A stretch of DNA of 64,000 bases from Clarkia xantiana subsp. parviflora (lineage: Eukaryota; Streptophyta; Magnoliopsida; Myrtales; Onagraceae). The stretch lies in contig JAPTYO010000003.1 in NCBI GenBank assembly GCA_036873135.1, positions 30,384,763 through 30,448,762 on the forward strand, read 5' to 3'. Below are positions 1-12,054 of this stretch, piece by piece. Within the stretch, counting starts at the first letter, position 1. Every line of letters starts with the position of its first letter. The translations under genes were made by a program, and so were the position numbers. The notes beneath the pieces are model-generated. The model searched no databases. It was not told the origin of the DNA and worked only from the letters and a program-made list of their open reading frames with translations.

Positions 1-650
1 TTAGATGATGGTTTTCTGAGGTAACTTCCTCCTTTATATAGGAGGGGAAGTTACTCAGTTACCTGTTACTGCGCCTGGCAGTTTTGCCCATGATTCCGTG
101 TATCTCGCCACGATTCCACATATCTCGGCTGGGATTCCATATATCTCGCCCCACGCTCCGCGTATCTTACCCGTACCTCCGCGTATCTCGGGCACGCCCT
201 GCGTATCTCGGGGGAGATTATCTATATCTTAACCGTCTTCCCACTACTCTCATCTAGTAGGCGGGTTTCTCGGTCTTATCCTCTGATCACAAGTCTCGAC
301 TCCTGTCGGGGACTCCAGAGTTGTCTCATTCTAGATCACCACCCAGGACCTTCAGTCTCTACGGGACAGGTCCAGCCTCTGCGGGGCTTTATTATCGGGG
401 CCTTTACTAAGGCATATCGGGGCCTACTCAGAGGCTTCTTGCCGGGAGCATTCAGCTCATTCATCGGGACCGCCGAAGTCGGGACCCTTCGTGCTGGGCC
501 TCTGGGCCTTCCAGGCTTTTCACGAGGCCCACTGGACCTACTCGCCGTCCATTGGCTGTTAACGGGGCTAACGATTACATCGGAACCCATCACATACAAG
601 CATCAACAAGCAGTTCCATACATTGACAACGAAAAATAGCTCAAACGAAC
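1..650 (-). other. Possible fragment of a second LTR or promoter
   Basis: Read on the minus strand this GC-rich stretch has a strong TATA-like site in a palindromic setting (CTCCTTTATATAGGAG, near 31-47) and, just upstream of it, about six imperfect copies of a 25-28-bp unit ending GTATCTCG-like (about 95-215). TATA plus upstream repeats is typical of plant LTR promoters. No LTR ends can be fixed because the window starts here, so it may be a nested element or a plain promoter. Confidence 0.3.
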
Positions 651-1668
651 AACAATCCGGCAACATCCAAAGTCAAGTCGAAGCTATCTTTTAAAATTGG
701 GTTTCCAAACTACCTCAAAACGTGACGAAAGGTATTCCAATGGACTCCCCTCGTCGAGACGATTCCGGGAAGGTGTGGACCGAAACGAGGCGAGCCCGGG
801 AAGGCGGCGCGTGGGCCACACGCTCCGGCGAAGCCACTCCACTCGCGGCGGCGCGTGAGGGCGCGTGGGAGGTCTTCTGGCGGCTCCGAAGGCGGCGCTG
901 GAATCCTTGCGACGAGCCGAGTCGAATGGTGGTGTCAACTTCCAAAAACAAGCCAAAAATCAGACTCAAAACTGTCAAAACGTATCTAAGCTCCCCGACG
1001 GCGAAGGAACTTTGAACACAAAAGCAATTTCGGGAAAGGGAGAGTGAATTACCTGCAAAGGAGATGGAATGATGAATTCCCAAGGTGCTGGAAGAATAAA
1101 TGGGGATGTGTGTATTTACTAATCCCAAAGAGATGCTTTGTGGATAAGGATAAAAGAATTAGTTTACCTACACTCAAGACTAAACCCCTACGGTACACTC
1201 TATCCTCTCTTTTTAAAACTATCTACTCCTATGCATATCTTGACGTCGCACGTATCAAACCCATCATTATGTGCGTATGTTGCAATTGCATGATCCATGA
1301 TTCGGTAATCACTTAGTCATTTTAGAAGCTTACAGTTTCTATTTTCTTGCATTACGTAATTACGATATTGCCACGTCCATTATTCATGCATACATGTTCA
1401 TAGACGCATTCTTGCATAAGTGCATTACCATTTGCTCATGTCCCCGACAGTAATCATATTCGCACATATACATTTCCTATTGCACTAACCATGATAATAG
1501 GAAATAGAGCCATTCGGCCGGAAAGTCAAGCGACGGACGAAATCAAGATTCCTACGTCCGACCGACGATCAAAATCGAAAGGTTAGCGTCAAACTCAAAT
1601 TGGACAAATATCCTAACTTAAAATAGAGTCAAGAAAGGTTCTAAACCGTTACTTGACTCGGGGGCAAG

Positions 1669-2567
1669 TGATGGATAAGTGTCCAATTCGGGTTCGTATT
1701 TACGCTTCGGGCCTCGCAAACACGTCAAAAATTACATCTCGTCTCGGAAAAACGTCTCCCAAGGGTCAAAACGGTCCGGAAACGCATTTACGCGTGACCG
1801 GACCGGACATCCGGATTGCATTTGCAATCCGGACCTCCGGGTTGCAGCAACCCGGACGTCCGGGTTGCAAGCAATCCGGACGTCCGGATTGCTTGCAAAC
1901 CGGACATCCGGATTGCAGCAATCCGGACCTCGCCGAATTGCCCAATTTCGACGAGGTCCGGGTTACGCCACGGGTATTGCGCGATTGCCGTATCCGCGAT
2001 TACCGTGTCCGCGATCGCCGTTACGTGTAGAAAAGTCAAGTTCATGCATTACCAATATGGACAACGGTTCCCGCTTGTTTTCTTGGACCGTCGTCAAACC
2101 GCTATAAAACCGGGTCCGGTCTCAAGGAAGCCTATAAATAGGAGACCTTGGCCACCCATTTTCACTCACTCTCCCATTTGCCCAACTTTGGTATTTTGAG
2201 CTCTGACTTCTCTCTAGAACTTTCTCTCTCTAGAAATTACCCTTTTGCCACTATAGTAACTTAGGCATCGGAGAGGGCTCCGCTAGCACCACCCCCCCCC
2301 TCTCCGTGCTAGCATTGGTCCTTAGTGCAGGTTCCGACGCCCTGAGTCACATCCGCCCTGAGTCACATCCGCCCTGAGTCACATCCGCCCTGAGTCACAT
2401 CCGTACCGGGTCACATCCGTACCGAGTCACATCCGTACCGAGTCACAGCCGATCCGAGACACGAACCTCGCCGGGTCACCACCTTGCCGAGTCACAACCT
2501 CCGTCGGAAGGGTCACACCCGCACAACCTCAGACGTCCTCGTGACCTCAGTCGTCCCGGACGCAACA
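1669..2567 (+). repeat. 3' LTR, 899 bp, TG...CA
   Basis: The LTR begins TGATGGATAAGTGTCC and ends GACGCAACA, the same ends as the LTR pair of the 10565-19305 element. It is longer than those (777 and 794 bp) because of an expanded CCGGACGTCCGG-type palindromic cluster (about 1800-1930) and a longer 16-bp minisatellite (2339-2500). A TATA box (TATAAATA, 2133-2140) lies in the same relative place as in the other LTRs. Confidence 0.85.
2339..2500 (+). repeat. 16-bp minisatellite inside the LTR
   Basis: There are about nine to ten tandem 16-bp units. The first four are CCTGAGTCACATCCGC-like, the later ones drift to TACCGAGTCACATCCG. The equivalent position of the other LTRs (10634-10746 and 18582-18710) has 16-bp units of a different sequence (GGTTGTGACCCGGCAA-like). 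Confidence 0.85.
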
Positions 2568-2848
2568 GTACTGACCCAGTTAACGTGGCCTTATCAGCAA
2601 CCTAATATAGTCGATAAAAATAAAAATGTATGAATGACTCGTTAAGTTCAGTTATATTTTATTCCTCCTAATTAAGTAACAAGCCTTTTTCCGATTATTC
2701 AATATAAGTAATATTACTACTTACTCACATATTAATTCAAAGCTAATATGATTGAATCGGCATAAAAAAATCAGTCGAGATGAGCGTTAATAATCAAATT
2801 CTTGAATTAATTTCGATTTTTTTACAGATGTCCAAAAACGTAAATCAG

Positions 2849-2884
<36 letters not shown>

Positions 2885-3639
2885 CATTTTTTAAAGAGAA
2901 AGAGACGGACACGGACTGACAGTGAAGTTGATCGTTCTTGTTACAACGACCCAAGTTGGCACCATTTTGGACCGTCAACATGTGCTCTGACCCCAGCTCA
3001 AAGAATTTGAAATTAAATAACTCCATTATTATTGGGCCCATTAATATTTATTTATACAGACAAAAAAACAATTAATCCTATTATTTTAAAATAAATATAC
3101 CTATCCTTGTATAATATATATATTTATAAATGAGACGAACAAATAATGAAGTTTAAGAGAGTGGCTCAAAAGTTGTCCATAATAATCAACCTTTCCTCCA
3201 ACAAAACCTTTTTTTAACAAAATAATTTAGTATTTTCATTACAGCATTACATTATTTTTTAAAAAAGGAACTTTTTTAGGTCGGCTAAACAAAAATAGCA
3301 TCGCAACATTAGATAAAAAGACAAATAAAGACGTTAATTTCATATGAAAAGTTTGTATGCGATGAGGACGTGACCAAGTATAGAGAGACATTGAGCAACG
3401 TGAGCAACAAAAATTTGAAATATTTGGCATTGCGATAATAAACAATAGAATAAAAGAAAGAAGACAAAAAAGAATAAGAAAGGGACATAATTCCTCTTTG
3501 ACAAATGCATATAATTCATAAATAAATTTAATTATAAAATAACATCTTTCACTATTATTATGTATATTTTAGAAAATTATGAATTTCGTTGTATATTGTC
3601 ATCTCTATTAAAAAAATTGTTTTTTTTTCAATAAGATTG

Positions 3640-3900
3640 ATTTCACACCAAAGTTCCAGGTTCGGAACTACTCAGGAAGTCACTTCGTGAAGTTTTGATT
3701 AAAATATAGGTCATGCAAGACATATAAGAGGAGGCTACTAGAATTGGGCTTAACATACATATTTTTTAACTATACTAGGTTGTTGGTTATGCTACATTAA
3801 CAGACATCACTGTATGCACTCGTTATCATTAAGTCTGGTTGGAAAAAAAAAAAAAATCAAACCGTGAGTAGAAGAATTTGAACATTAAATAATTGGATAA
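3640..3900 (+). repeat. Dispersed repeat copy 1
   Basis: This copy shares an ordered set of words with 4990-5230 and partly with 19311-19430: ACATATAAG, a TTGGGCTTAAC-like block, CTATACTAGGTTGTTG, a GTTCATTAAG-like block, GGTTGGAAAAA and GTGAGTAG. The copies are old and diverged. The class is not certain; it may be the body of a SINE or another non-autonomous element. Confidence 0.4.
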
Positions 3901-4894
3901 CCTAAGAATGCTATTATAACTCATTCCTTTTGTTTGAGAAAAAATAATCAGTTGATTTCACAATTCAGAATTGAGAGCGTTAAAATGTAAAACTCATCAA
4001 TGGAGGTATCTAACGAGATTTGAATTTAATTTAAGAAATACAAATTTTTTTTTTAACCGCTGGTCAAATCAACCTTAACATTGTCGAAAGTATAGTTCCT
4101 TAACATGTATACTCAACTAAGCATTGTTTAAATTTATTAATTTATAGCACTTTCATATTCGGTTTTCCTTTTCCGTATATATACGTGAGTAATACGATAA
4201 AAATGCTTAAAGAAATGACTAGACATAATCTAATCTAAATAATTACAATTCTGCTTTATTACTCTAGAATTCACTGATGAATTTAAACGGTAAACTACAT
4301 CATAATTCACGATATTGGTACGATAACTTGCAAATTATCATCAAATAATATGTTATTGTTTAATCTCTACGAAAATATATTTGTTTTTGTAATTTATTAT
4401 AATTTTATTTACTTTTTAATAATGTAATTAAAATTTATAACTTTATTATGATTTATAAACGATTTTTTTTCCATATAAAAATAGATCTGAAGACTTTTTA
4501 AATAATATATGAGATTATATATTTTTAAGTGAATATTATTTAGATTAATGTATTACATTATCCTTATATACGTACGTATTAGTTAATAATGTATGTACTG
4601 TTTAGATTGTATTGATATTAGCTAGGTTACAATTTATTATTATCAATGTACATTGGTTGGTATTACTTTAATCCCCAATTTCGTTTATATATAATCATTA
4701 CCAGTTTATGTATATTATGTAATTTAAAGACACGTGCAAGTGTGATAATAATATATATACGCTCGGCCATCACCTCATCTACCGTTCAAACGGCTGCCTC
4801 TAAGCCCTAACCGATTCGTTCGTTGAAAAGTCAACGGTTGACCTTTGACCATACGCCATCCTAATTGTCAAGAAAGAAAGATAATACGATACGC

Positions 4895-5230
4895 GAGATA
4901 ATTTAATAATTAAGAGTGCTTATTTTTAAATAAGGTTTGATTTTAAAGTTTTAGATTTGAAATTCTAATGTACATTACCTTACAGTGATGTATTTAATTT
5001 AAAAAAAAAAAAAAGTCTCGCTTGACAACATACCACTGCAAACATATAAGAAGGCAAGTAGAACTAAGTTTAACTGACCGTCATTTTGACTATATTATGT
5101 TGTTTGTAGGACTACGTTGACAAAGGATCAGTGCATGCGCTGGTTGTTCACTAAATTTGGTTGGGAAAAACTTCAGACTATGAGCAGGAGTACCAGAACA
5201 TTAGGTAGCGGGATAAACATAGTTATCACT
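4895..5230 (+). repeat. Dispersed repeat copy 2, with a possible SINE head
   Basis: The right part (4990-5230) matches copy 1. The left part contains AGAGTGCTTATTTTTA followed by TTTAGATTTGAAATTC, the latter like a degenerate pol III B box. The same pair of motifs occurs near 7610-7680. This suggests a decayed tRNA-derived SINE. Confidence 0.35.
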
Positions 5231-5568
5231 ACTGCTGAGTGCTTTTATTGGCTAATAATAATATATTTTTTGGCCAAAATAAGATATATATTAGAATATG
5301 ATGTGTAATTTTCTGGTAAGTTTTAAAGTTTATAATTGCAAATCATGCCACATGACGAATTTATTAAGAAATTGGCCTAAAAACTCTAACAAATTTTAAA
5401 CCTTATAATCGATTGTTGGTCGTATATGCATGTAATATTATCTCATTGAATTCAACAAAATTATGTTTTCTTTGCGGTAAAAAGTTAATATATCTATATA
5501 GCAATGGAATTAAATTTTTTTTTTTTGGCCAAACAATGGAATTAAATTTCGGTCTATCTATTTATACC

Positions 5569-5614
5569 AATAGGGAACAGATACACTATATAATAGGGAA
5601 CAGATACACTATAT
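5569..5614. repeat. 23-bp perfect tandem duplication
   Basis: Two exact adjacent copies of a 23-bp unit (AATAGGGAACAG then ATACACTATAT) are present. This is probably a recent slippage or repair duplication. Confidence 0.9.
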
Positions 5615-5743
5615 GAGAAATTATCAGTTGGACCGAGCCCGCCACGTAAGGTATGGACTCGGCCAATAAAAGAATGACAATACATTAATAGAATGTTATG
5701 AGCAAAAATCATAATGTAGAGAATAAAAATGATTTTATTAATT

Positions 5744-6272
5744 ATTCTCTCTAAACATTAATTATCATTAGTAAAACATTAATTGCCATAAGGATTATTT
5801 TTATTTATTATTAATAAATATACATAATAGTAAATCTAATAACAAATATTACATATCATAATAATAAATAAATAATAATACTTTTTTCATTTACGATATA
5901 GCACAATTATTATTAGTTTTGTGATTTTTTTTCTTTCTAAAAACCTATTAGGCGTGGTGAACCCTAGAAGACAATTGACACTTGCCCTCTAGGGTTCACC
6001 ACGTTCAATAGGTTTTAAAAGAAAATAAAAAAACTAGTCACAGTTGTATTATATTTGTACATTAAAAAAATATTTTTATTTATAGTTATTTCTTAAGAAA
6101 AACATATTATGCATATATTTTAAACGTTGATTTTATCCATAATGCAGAACCGAAGTGGAGGTGGGTAGAATAAGATGGAAATTGATTTTGAATATCTTAA
6201 TTAAAATATTTCAATATAATTAATGTAATAAATCTTTTCATAATAATGTATAATGTTTAGAGAGAGAAGAAT
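5744..6272. repeat. Large imperfect inverted repeat (possible MITE)
   Basis: The outer arms begin TTCTCTCTAAACATTA (left) and its near reverse complement TAATGTTTAGAGAGAGAA (right). They enclose the strong fold-back at 5940-6017. No clean target duplication was found, so the class is unresolved. Confidence 0.4.
5940..6017. repeat. Fold-back with 29-bp arms
   Basis: The left arm 5940-5968 and the right arm 5989-6017 are reverse complements at 27 of 29 positions and share the core GGTGAACCCTAGA. The loop is 20 nt. The arms lie inside a larger AT-rich inverted repeat. Confidence 0.85.
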
Positions 6273-6504
6273 AGCCCATTGTTTTCTCAATTTTCAAATT
6301 TCTCATAAAGTTGTTAGATGAATGAAATATAATTGCTACATGAGTTGAACCTAAATAGTAGTCTACAGTCTATATTCATTTTGGCCGAATAGTCTATACT
6401 CTCTATATAGTTAAACTTGCACAAATTTTGAAAGCAGTACTGAGTCTATTTAAGTATTTATTATTATTATTATAATAATAAAAAAAGGAATTGTGTCCAC
6501 TGAA

Positions 6505-6841
6505 CAGTGTTATCAGAACCGGACCGGACGTCGAACCGGCAAGGGTGCCGGTTCCCGGTTCACCGGTCAGACCCGGTTCGGTTGCTGGTAAATATAATAT
6601 AATATCTAATCCAGACCGCCGGTTCGACCTGGTTTTTTTGTTTTTTTTTTTTTTTATTTTAATGAAAGGAAAGTCCGAACCGGTGAACCGCCCGGTTCGC
6701 CCAAAACCGGCCGGTTCGGTGAAAACCGGACTTCAGAACCGAGTTCGCTTACATCCTCCGGAAATGAGCAAACCGGACCGTGGAGGGGTCCGGTTCCGGT
6801 CCGACCGCGGTCGGACCGCCGGTCCGGTTCTGATAACACTG
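6505..6841. mobile_element. hAT-type MITE, 337 bp
   Basis: The element has perfect terminal inverted repeats of about 23 bp starting CAGTGTTATCAGAACCGG and an exact 8-bp target duplication CCACTGAA (6497-6504 and 6842-6849). CAGTG ends with 8-bp duplications are diagnostic of the hAT superfamily. The interior is rich in ACCGG/CCGGT words that fold on themselves, with a T-tract in the middle. Open frames across it come only from this repetitive interior. There is no transposase, so it is non-autonomous. Confidence 0.93.
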
Positions 6842-6849
6842 CCACTGAA

Positions 6850-9314
6850 TAGCAGCTGCTGCTGCTCCATTTTCCGCCATGCACATGCACATGCATGCAT
6901 AAAAATTATATATATATATATATATATATATTGAAATACTAATATATAGATGTGAAACTTCAAACAAGTTGTAAGGTGATATGCGAGTATGTGATTAAAT
7001 AAGAGTTTAACTTAGCATTGCGGAGATTCAAATATACTCATTCTAATACTATATGTAAAATTTCATACTAAGCTCTTAACAAATAGTTCCATAATTTTAA
7101 AATATAATAAGTAAATATATGAATATAAACTTTCACTTCACAATATACCTTCTACACGCTTTTAAACCGCAAGTTAGTCAGTTAAGTTATTCCTAATGTG
7201 ACTTGCAAATTGCAATATATGTTGTAACATTTGTCAACAATTTTGTCGCTATAAAATATCGTATTTGATGGGCTTATTAAAAGTGAATTTATTGTGCTGC
7301 ACCACGTACAAGACAGCTAGCAAATTTAGTGCACTTATTCAATAATTTACGCGATTAAATTACACACGTGCCTAAATATGTATGGCTAGGATCAAGTCGT
7401 ATATTTTGTTCTATGCTTGATGCATTTTACTTTCCATTTTATGACAATAAAAACATAACCGCAAATGGTAATGATGTTATTATGTCGTGAAAAGCCTACA
7501 CGACATCTAATAATTGCGTGAAATAATGCACGCAGTTTACATAAGGAAACTCAGAACCGTACTAAGAATTCATCTTTAATTTGTAATAATGAGTCACCAC
7601 ATGCAATTGTAGTCTAGTAGTTAGCAATGCTTATTTTTATGTAATTTAATTTTAAAATTTTAAGTTTAAAACTTATCAGATTTCTCACCTCGCGGTGAGT
7701 GGTGATCTAATTAAAATAGTGATTAAGTGCAGAATAGTAATTTCCTTGAAATCATAAAATTTACGTTATTAATTACTTTCTCCTGTAGCTAGCTTAGCTA
7801 AACAAAAAGCCGAATCCAACGTGCTAGTCATTACGGGGAAGATTATTGATTAACTTAAAAAGTAGAATCAATTTTCCAAATTTCATAAAATTAAAAGTCT
7901 AGTCTAGTTATAGCTAGGGTTCCTATCTATATATTGACGATACAATATACCAAATAAGAATCCGAATAAATATATGAATACATATATAAAATAGCACAAT
8001 AGTAATGTTTGTAATTATATTCTATTTTTTCAAATATACTTTATATAAGTGTTAATTACACTTTTGGATTTTTATGAATATTTACGTTGACGTTTTGATT
8101 ACGTCCATAAATACTTTATAAATTATAAGTATATTTTTTATTAAATAAAATAATAATAATATACGTGTGGGTGGAACCTATATATATTACACCGGAATGT
8201 AAAACTAAGAAATAATATAATTGGTTAATTTACGAAACTTTCTCTACTTTTAATGTCAGTGGAAATTCGTGGGACGCGCACAAAAGTTACCTTTTGCAAT
8301 TGGATAACGTCTAATGATGAGTTTATAATGTGTATCTAAAAATATCAACATGCACAATATGATATCATACAAACTTTAAACGGACTATATATACAATTAA
8401 AAATTCCTAAAATATATATGATTCAACAATTTCTTTCATTTTGGAAAATATTTAATAATTTGTTAATTAAGAGGATAGTTCGCTTGGAAAATTGCAAAAA
8501 ATATAATTCATTTGCTCTTTATACTAATTGTATCTGTCGGAAACGTGTTAAACTCGTGGTAAGCCCATTATTCAAAAGTAAAACCGATATTTTCTTTCTT
8601 CTAGTAAGAAAAAGACTTAATATTAGGTATGTTATTGACTTAATAATACAAGTCTTAATATTTAATTAATATTATAATATAATATTATATATAAACACTT
8701 GTTTTACCTTGATGTATGCTTCATTAATTAACATAATAATTAAGAACGATATCAATTAACGGTCAAAGATAATAAATTAATATTATCGATTAATTAGAAT
8801 GTTAGTTAAGTACGAATCTAGTAGACATATAAGGAGATTAATTACATTCTACATTTATTTATTTTTTATTCTCTGCATGCATCTATTTCTAGAATAATTA
8901 TAAGTGTGTGTTTATTTATTTATTTACGGCAGTACATTCTAAGTTTAGTTTTAAAATAATTATTACTCGCATTTGGTCAACCCTAAATACTTAAATTACC
9001 AATTAGTAGTTAGCTAGTTGATCTACATATTTTTTCATAGCTATATCTTTTGTTCCATTTAGAACGTTAAGAATTGTAACGTTTTCATGTAAAATCCCAT
9101 TTTTCAGACAAATATTTGTAGATATATATAATATTTTTAATAAGGGTGATCTTATAATAAATACTTTTTATTTTGGACCGAATCTTATAAGAAACACTAA
9201 AAATAATAATTAATTTTTACATACGAAAAAATAATAATTAATTGGGTTCCTTTTAAAAATGTATTGTCGTTTGGTTCAATTATACGGTGACAGAATATTC
9301 CGATCGTTAAAATA
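6850..9314. other. AT-rich intergenic DNA, no gene seen
   Basis: A (TA)n run lies at about 6907-6931. One SINE-like head lies near 7598-7740. An AT-rich open frame at 8418-8669 shows no recognisable domain and I do not support it as a gene. Confidence 0.6.
7598..7740 (+). repeat. Possible SINE fragment
   Basis: TGTAGTCTAGTAGTTAGC resembles a tRNA A box and TTTTAAGTTTAAAACTT, about 45 nt on, resembles a weak B box. A CTCGCGGTGAGTGGTG block follows. Similar motif order occurs at 4895-5230. Confidence 0.35.
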
Positions 9315-9323
9315 TTAGACTCG

Positions 9324-10254
9324 GAGTGAATGACCAAACTAGGTCACTTCTCCAAACTAATTCCCAAACTAGGCTTGTTCAGAAACTAATTCCCAAAATA
9401 GGTCTCTTCATATTTTTAATAATATCTATTATTTATTTTGCATCCTAAAGTTTACATTGTGTTACAAATGAACCCTCAATCGTAATATAATACAAGGAAA
9501 AACTTGAAAATTAAGAAAATTAAATATATGAAAAACATAAAAATAAAAATGGAAATAAAAAATAATTAATTAATGAAATGATAAAAAATACACATTAAAA
9601 AATAATCAAACAAACATTTTTTTGTAGCTTTTAATTTTTAAAAAATATATGAAATTAAAGAATACAATTTACATATAAAAATAAATAAGTTTTTAAACAA
9701 CTTTATATTGGAAAGAAAAACAACATATAATGATATAAAAACTATTCATCAAGAGTATGAAAAAAAAAATATACAAATTGATCATTCTTAAATTTATCTT
9801 ATTGATTTTTCAAATTTAAATTAGTTTTTCTGTTTTTTTTCAGTCACTAATTTTATAAATTTAACATGTTTTACTTAGGGTTTACGTACGCTTTCATTTT
9901 TATATTTTCATACTTAAAAAAATCACGAGTATTTAGTTTCTTTACATTTTATATCACAACTTTTTTTTAGAATTTATATCCTTTAGCATAATTTATTTTC
10001 ACAAAATTTTCACAATTAATAATTTATTATTTTTTAAATTTTACATATAATTACCTTATTTTTTTCAATTTTTCTAACATATTTATTGTATTATTTCGGT
10101 TTAGGGTCAATTGTAACAAAATATAAACTTTGGGATGTAAAGTAAAAAATATATCTAATTAAAAGAAATAGAAAAACCTATTTTGAGAATTAGTTTCGAA
10201 AGAAGCCTAGTGTGGGAATAAGTTTGACAAACAAACCTATTCGGGAATTCACTC
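9324..10254. mobile_element. Mutator-type non-autonomous element, 931 bp
   Basis: It has long terminal inverted repeats (about 150 bp, imperfect) beginning GAGTGAATGACC on the left and, in reverse complement, GAGTGAATTCCC on the right. An exact 9-bp target duplication TTAGACTCG (9315-9323 and 10255-10263) marks the Mutator superfamily. The interior is AT-rich and holds no transposase frame. Confidence 0.92.
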
Positions 10255-10564
10255 TTAGACTCGCGATGGCCACCTAAGAGTCCGCGACAGACACACATCG
10301 GAAGTCGAGTCAACTATCCTCTACGAGTCTACGTAATTACTTATATACTCTATAGTTGTCTTTATACGATTAATAATATATATTTTATATTAATTATAAT
10401 TAAGTGGTATTGCTATACGAAGTTATGCATAAACTACTTTGCATATATCGGTTTGTGTGAAACGCACGTATATTCTCATCGGTTAATACGAACATTCATT
10501 CTTCCTATATTATTACTTCAAACTCAAATATTATATATATATATTTATAAAAAGTAATGAATGA

Positions 10565-11341
10565 TGTTGCGTCCGGGACGACTGAGGTCACGAGGACGCG
10601 TCTGAGGTTGTGCGGGCGTGACCCTTCCGACGGAGGTTGTGACCCGGCAAGGTGGTGACCCGGCAAGGTTGTGACCCGGCAAGGTTGTGACTCGGCGAGG
10701 TTGTGACCCGGCAAGGTTGCGACTCGGCGAGGTTGTGACCCGGCAAATCTGTGTCTCGTGCGTCGGATCCTGCGCAAAGGACCAATGCTAGCACGGAGAG
10801 GGGGGGGGGGTGGTGCTAGCGGAGCCCTCTCCGATGCCTAAGTTACTATAGTGGCAAAAGGGTAATTTCTAGAGAGAGAGAATTCTAGAGAGAAGTCAGA
10901 GCTCAAAATACCAAAGTTGGGCAAATGAGAGAGTGGGTGAAAATGGGTGGCCAAGGTCTCCTATTTATAGGCTTCCTTGAGACCGGACCCGGTTTTATAG
11001 CGGTTTGACGACGGTCCAAGAAAACAAGCGGGAACCGTTGTCTATATTGGTAATGTATGAACTTGACTTCTCTACACGTAACGGCGATCGCGGACACGGT
11101 AATCGCGGATACGGCAATCGCGCAATTCCCGTGGCGTAACCCGGACCTCGTCGAAATTGGGCAATTCGAACCTCGTCGAAATTGGGCACCGCAATCCGGA
11201 TGTCCGGTCCGGTCACGCGTAAATGCGTTTCCGGACCGTTTTGACTCTTGGGAGACGTTTTTCCGAAACGAGATGTAATTTTTGACGTGTTTGCGAGGCC
11301 CGAAGCGTAAATACGAACCCGAATTGGACACTTATCCATCA
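10565..11341 (-). repeat. 3' LTR, 777 bp
   Basis: It starts (minus strand) TGATGGATAAGTG and ends GACGCAACA. The TATA box TATAAATA is at 10962-10969. It is nearly identical to 18512-19305, with one fewer 16-bp unit in the minisatellite (10634-10746). Just inside the element lies the purine-rich GACTCGGGGGCAAG. Confidence 0.95.
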
Positions 11342-12054
11342 CTTGCCCCCGAGTCAAGTAACGGTTTAGAACCTTTCTTGACTCTATTTTAAGTTAGGAT
11401 ATTTGTCCAATTTGAGTTTGACGCTAACCTTTCGATTTTGATCGTCGGTCGGACGTAGGAATCTTGATTTCGTCCGTCGCTTGACTTTCCGGCCGAATGG
11501 CTCTATTTCCTATTATCAGGGTTAGTGCAATAGGAAATGTATATGTGCGAATATGATTACTGTCGGGGACGTGAGCAAATGGTAATGCACTTATGCAAGA
11601 ATGCGTCTATCAACATGTATGCATGAATAAAGGACGTGGCAAGATCGTAATTATGTAGTACAAGAAAATAGAAATCGTATGTTTCTAAAATGACTGAGTG
11701 ATTACCGAATCTTGGATTATGTGATTGCAATATACGCACATGATAATTGGCTTGACACGTGCGATGATGTTGATGCGCGTGTTGACGTTGATACTCGCGT
11801 TGATGTTGATGGTTGGGCGTCAGGTAGAGATTATTGGTTATTTCCTGCAAGCATGTTAAAACACTTAGGAAATATTTGAGCGATATCTAATGTTTGTTAC
11901 CATAGATGTCGTCGTATGAGCTTTGACGATGTGCGTCGTTGGTATGCTTAGGGGGCATAGCTACTCGTTGTATGCAATACATCTTTGTTGACGTGCCCCC
12001 TCGTTGACGTGCACGTACGTACATGGGAATACTTAGAAAAATATTTTTTCTTCG

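Larger units (their letters stand above)
1..2567 (+). mobile_element. 3' part of an LTR retrotransposon (related to the 10565-19305 element)
   Basis: This partial element is cut by the window start. It ends in a 3' LTR (1669-2567). The roughly 430 bases before the LTR (about 1235-1668) match, in reverse complement, the internal sequence next to the 3' LTR of the complete element (11342 to about 11770), including the motif GACTCGGGGGCAAG at the LTR edge, which acts as polypurine tract. Bases 1-1230 do not obviously match the complete element, so this is a diverged subfamily or carries a nested insertion. I see no gag or pol reading frame. The 5' LTR and the matching target duplication lie outside the window. 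Confidence 0.75.
2568..5568. other. AT-rich intergenic DNA, no gene seen
   Basis: I see no coding exon. The stretch holds an A33 tract (2850-2883), two diverged copies of a dispersed repeat (3640-3900 and 4990-5230) and many short homopolymers. A small GC-richer island (about 4760-4860) has a CACGTG G-box at 4732-4737 and, near 4838-4853, two adjacent W-box cores (TTGACC, TTTGACC). It resembles a plant promoter but no gene follows it. Confidence 0.6.

Noticed and set aside
2780..3010. Lysine-rich small protein
   Set aside because: The lysines are the translation of a 33-base A-tract; the rest is unrelated AT-rich DNA.
6491..6967. Pro/Arg-rich frames on both strands
   Set aside because: They translate the ACCGG-rich interior of the hAT-type MITE and a TA microsatellite.
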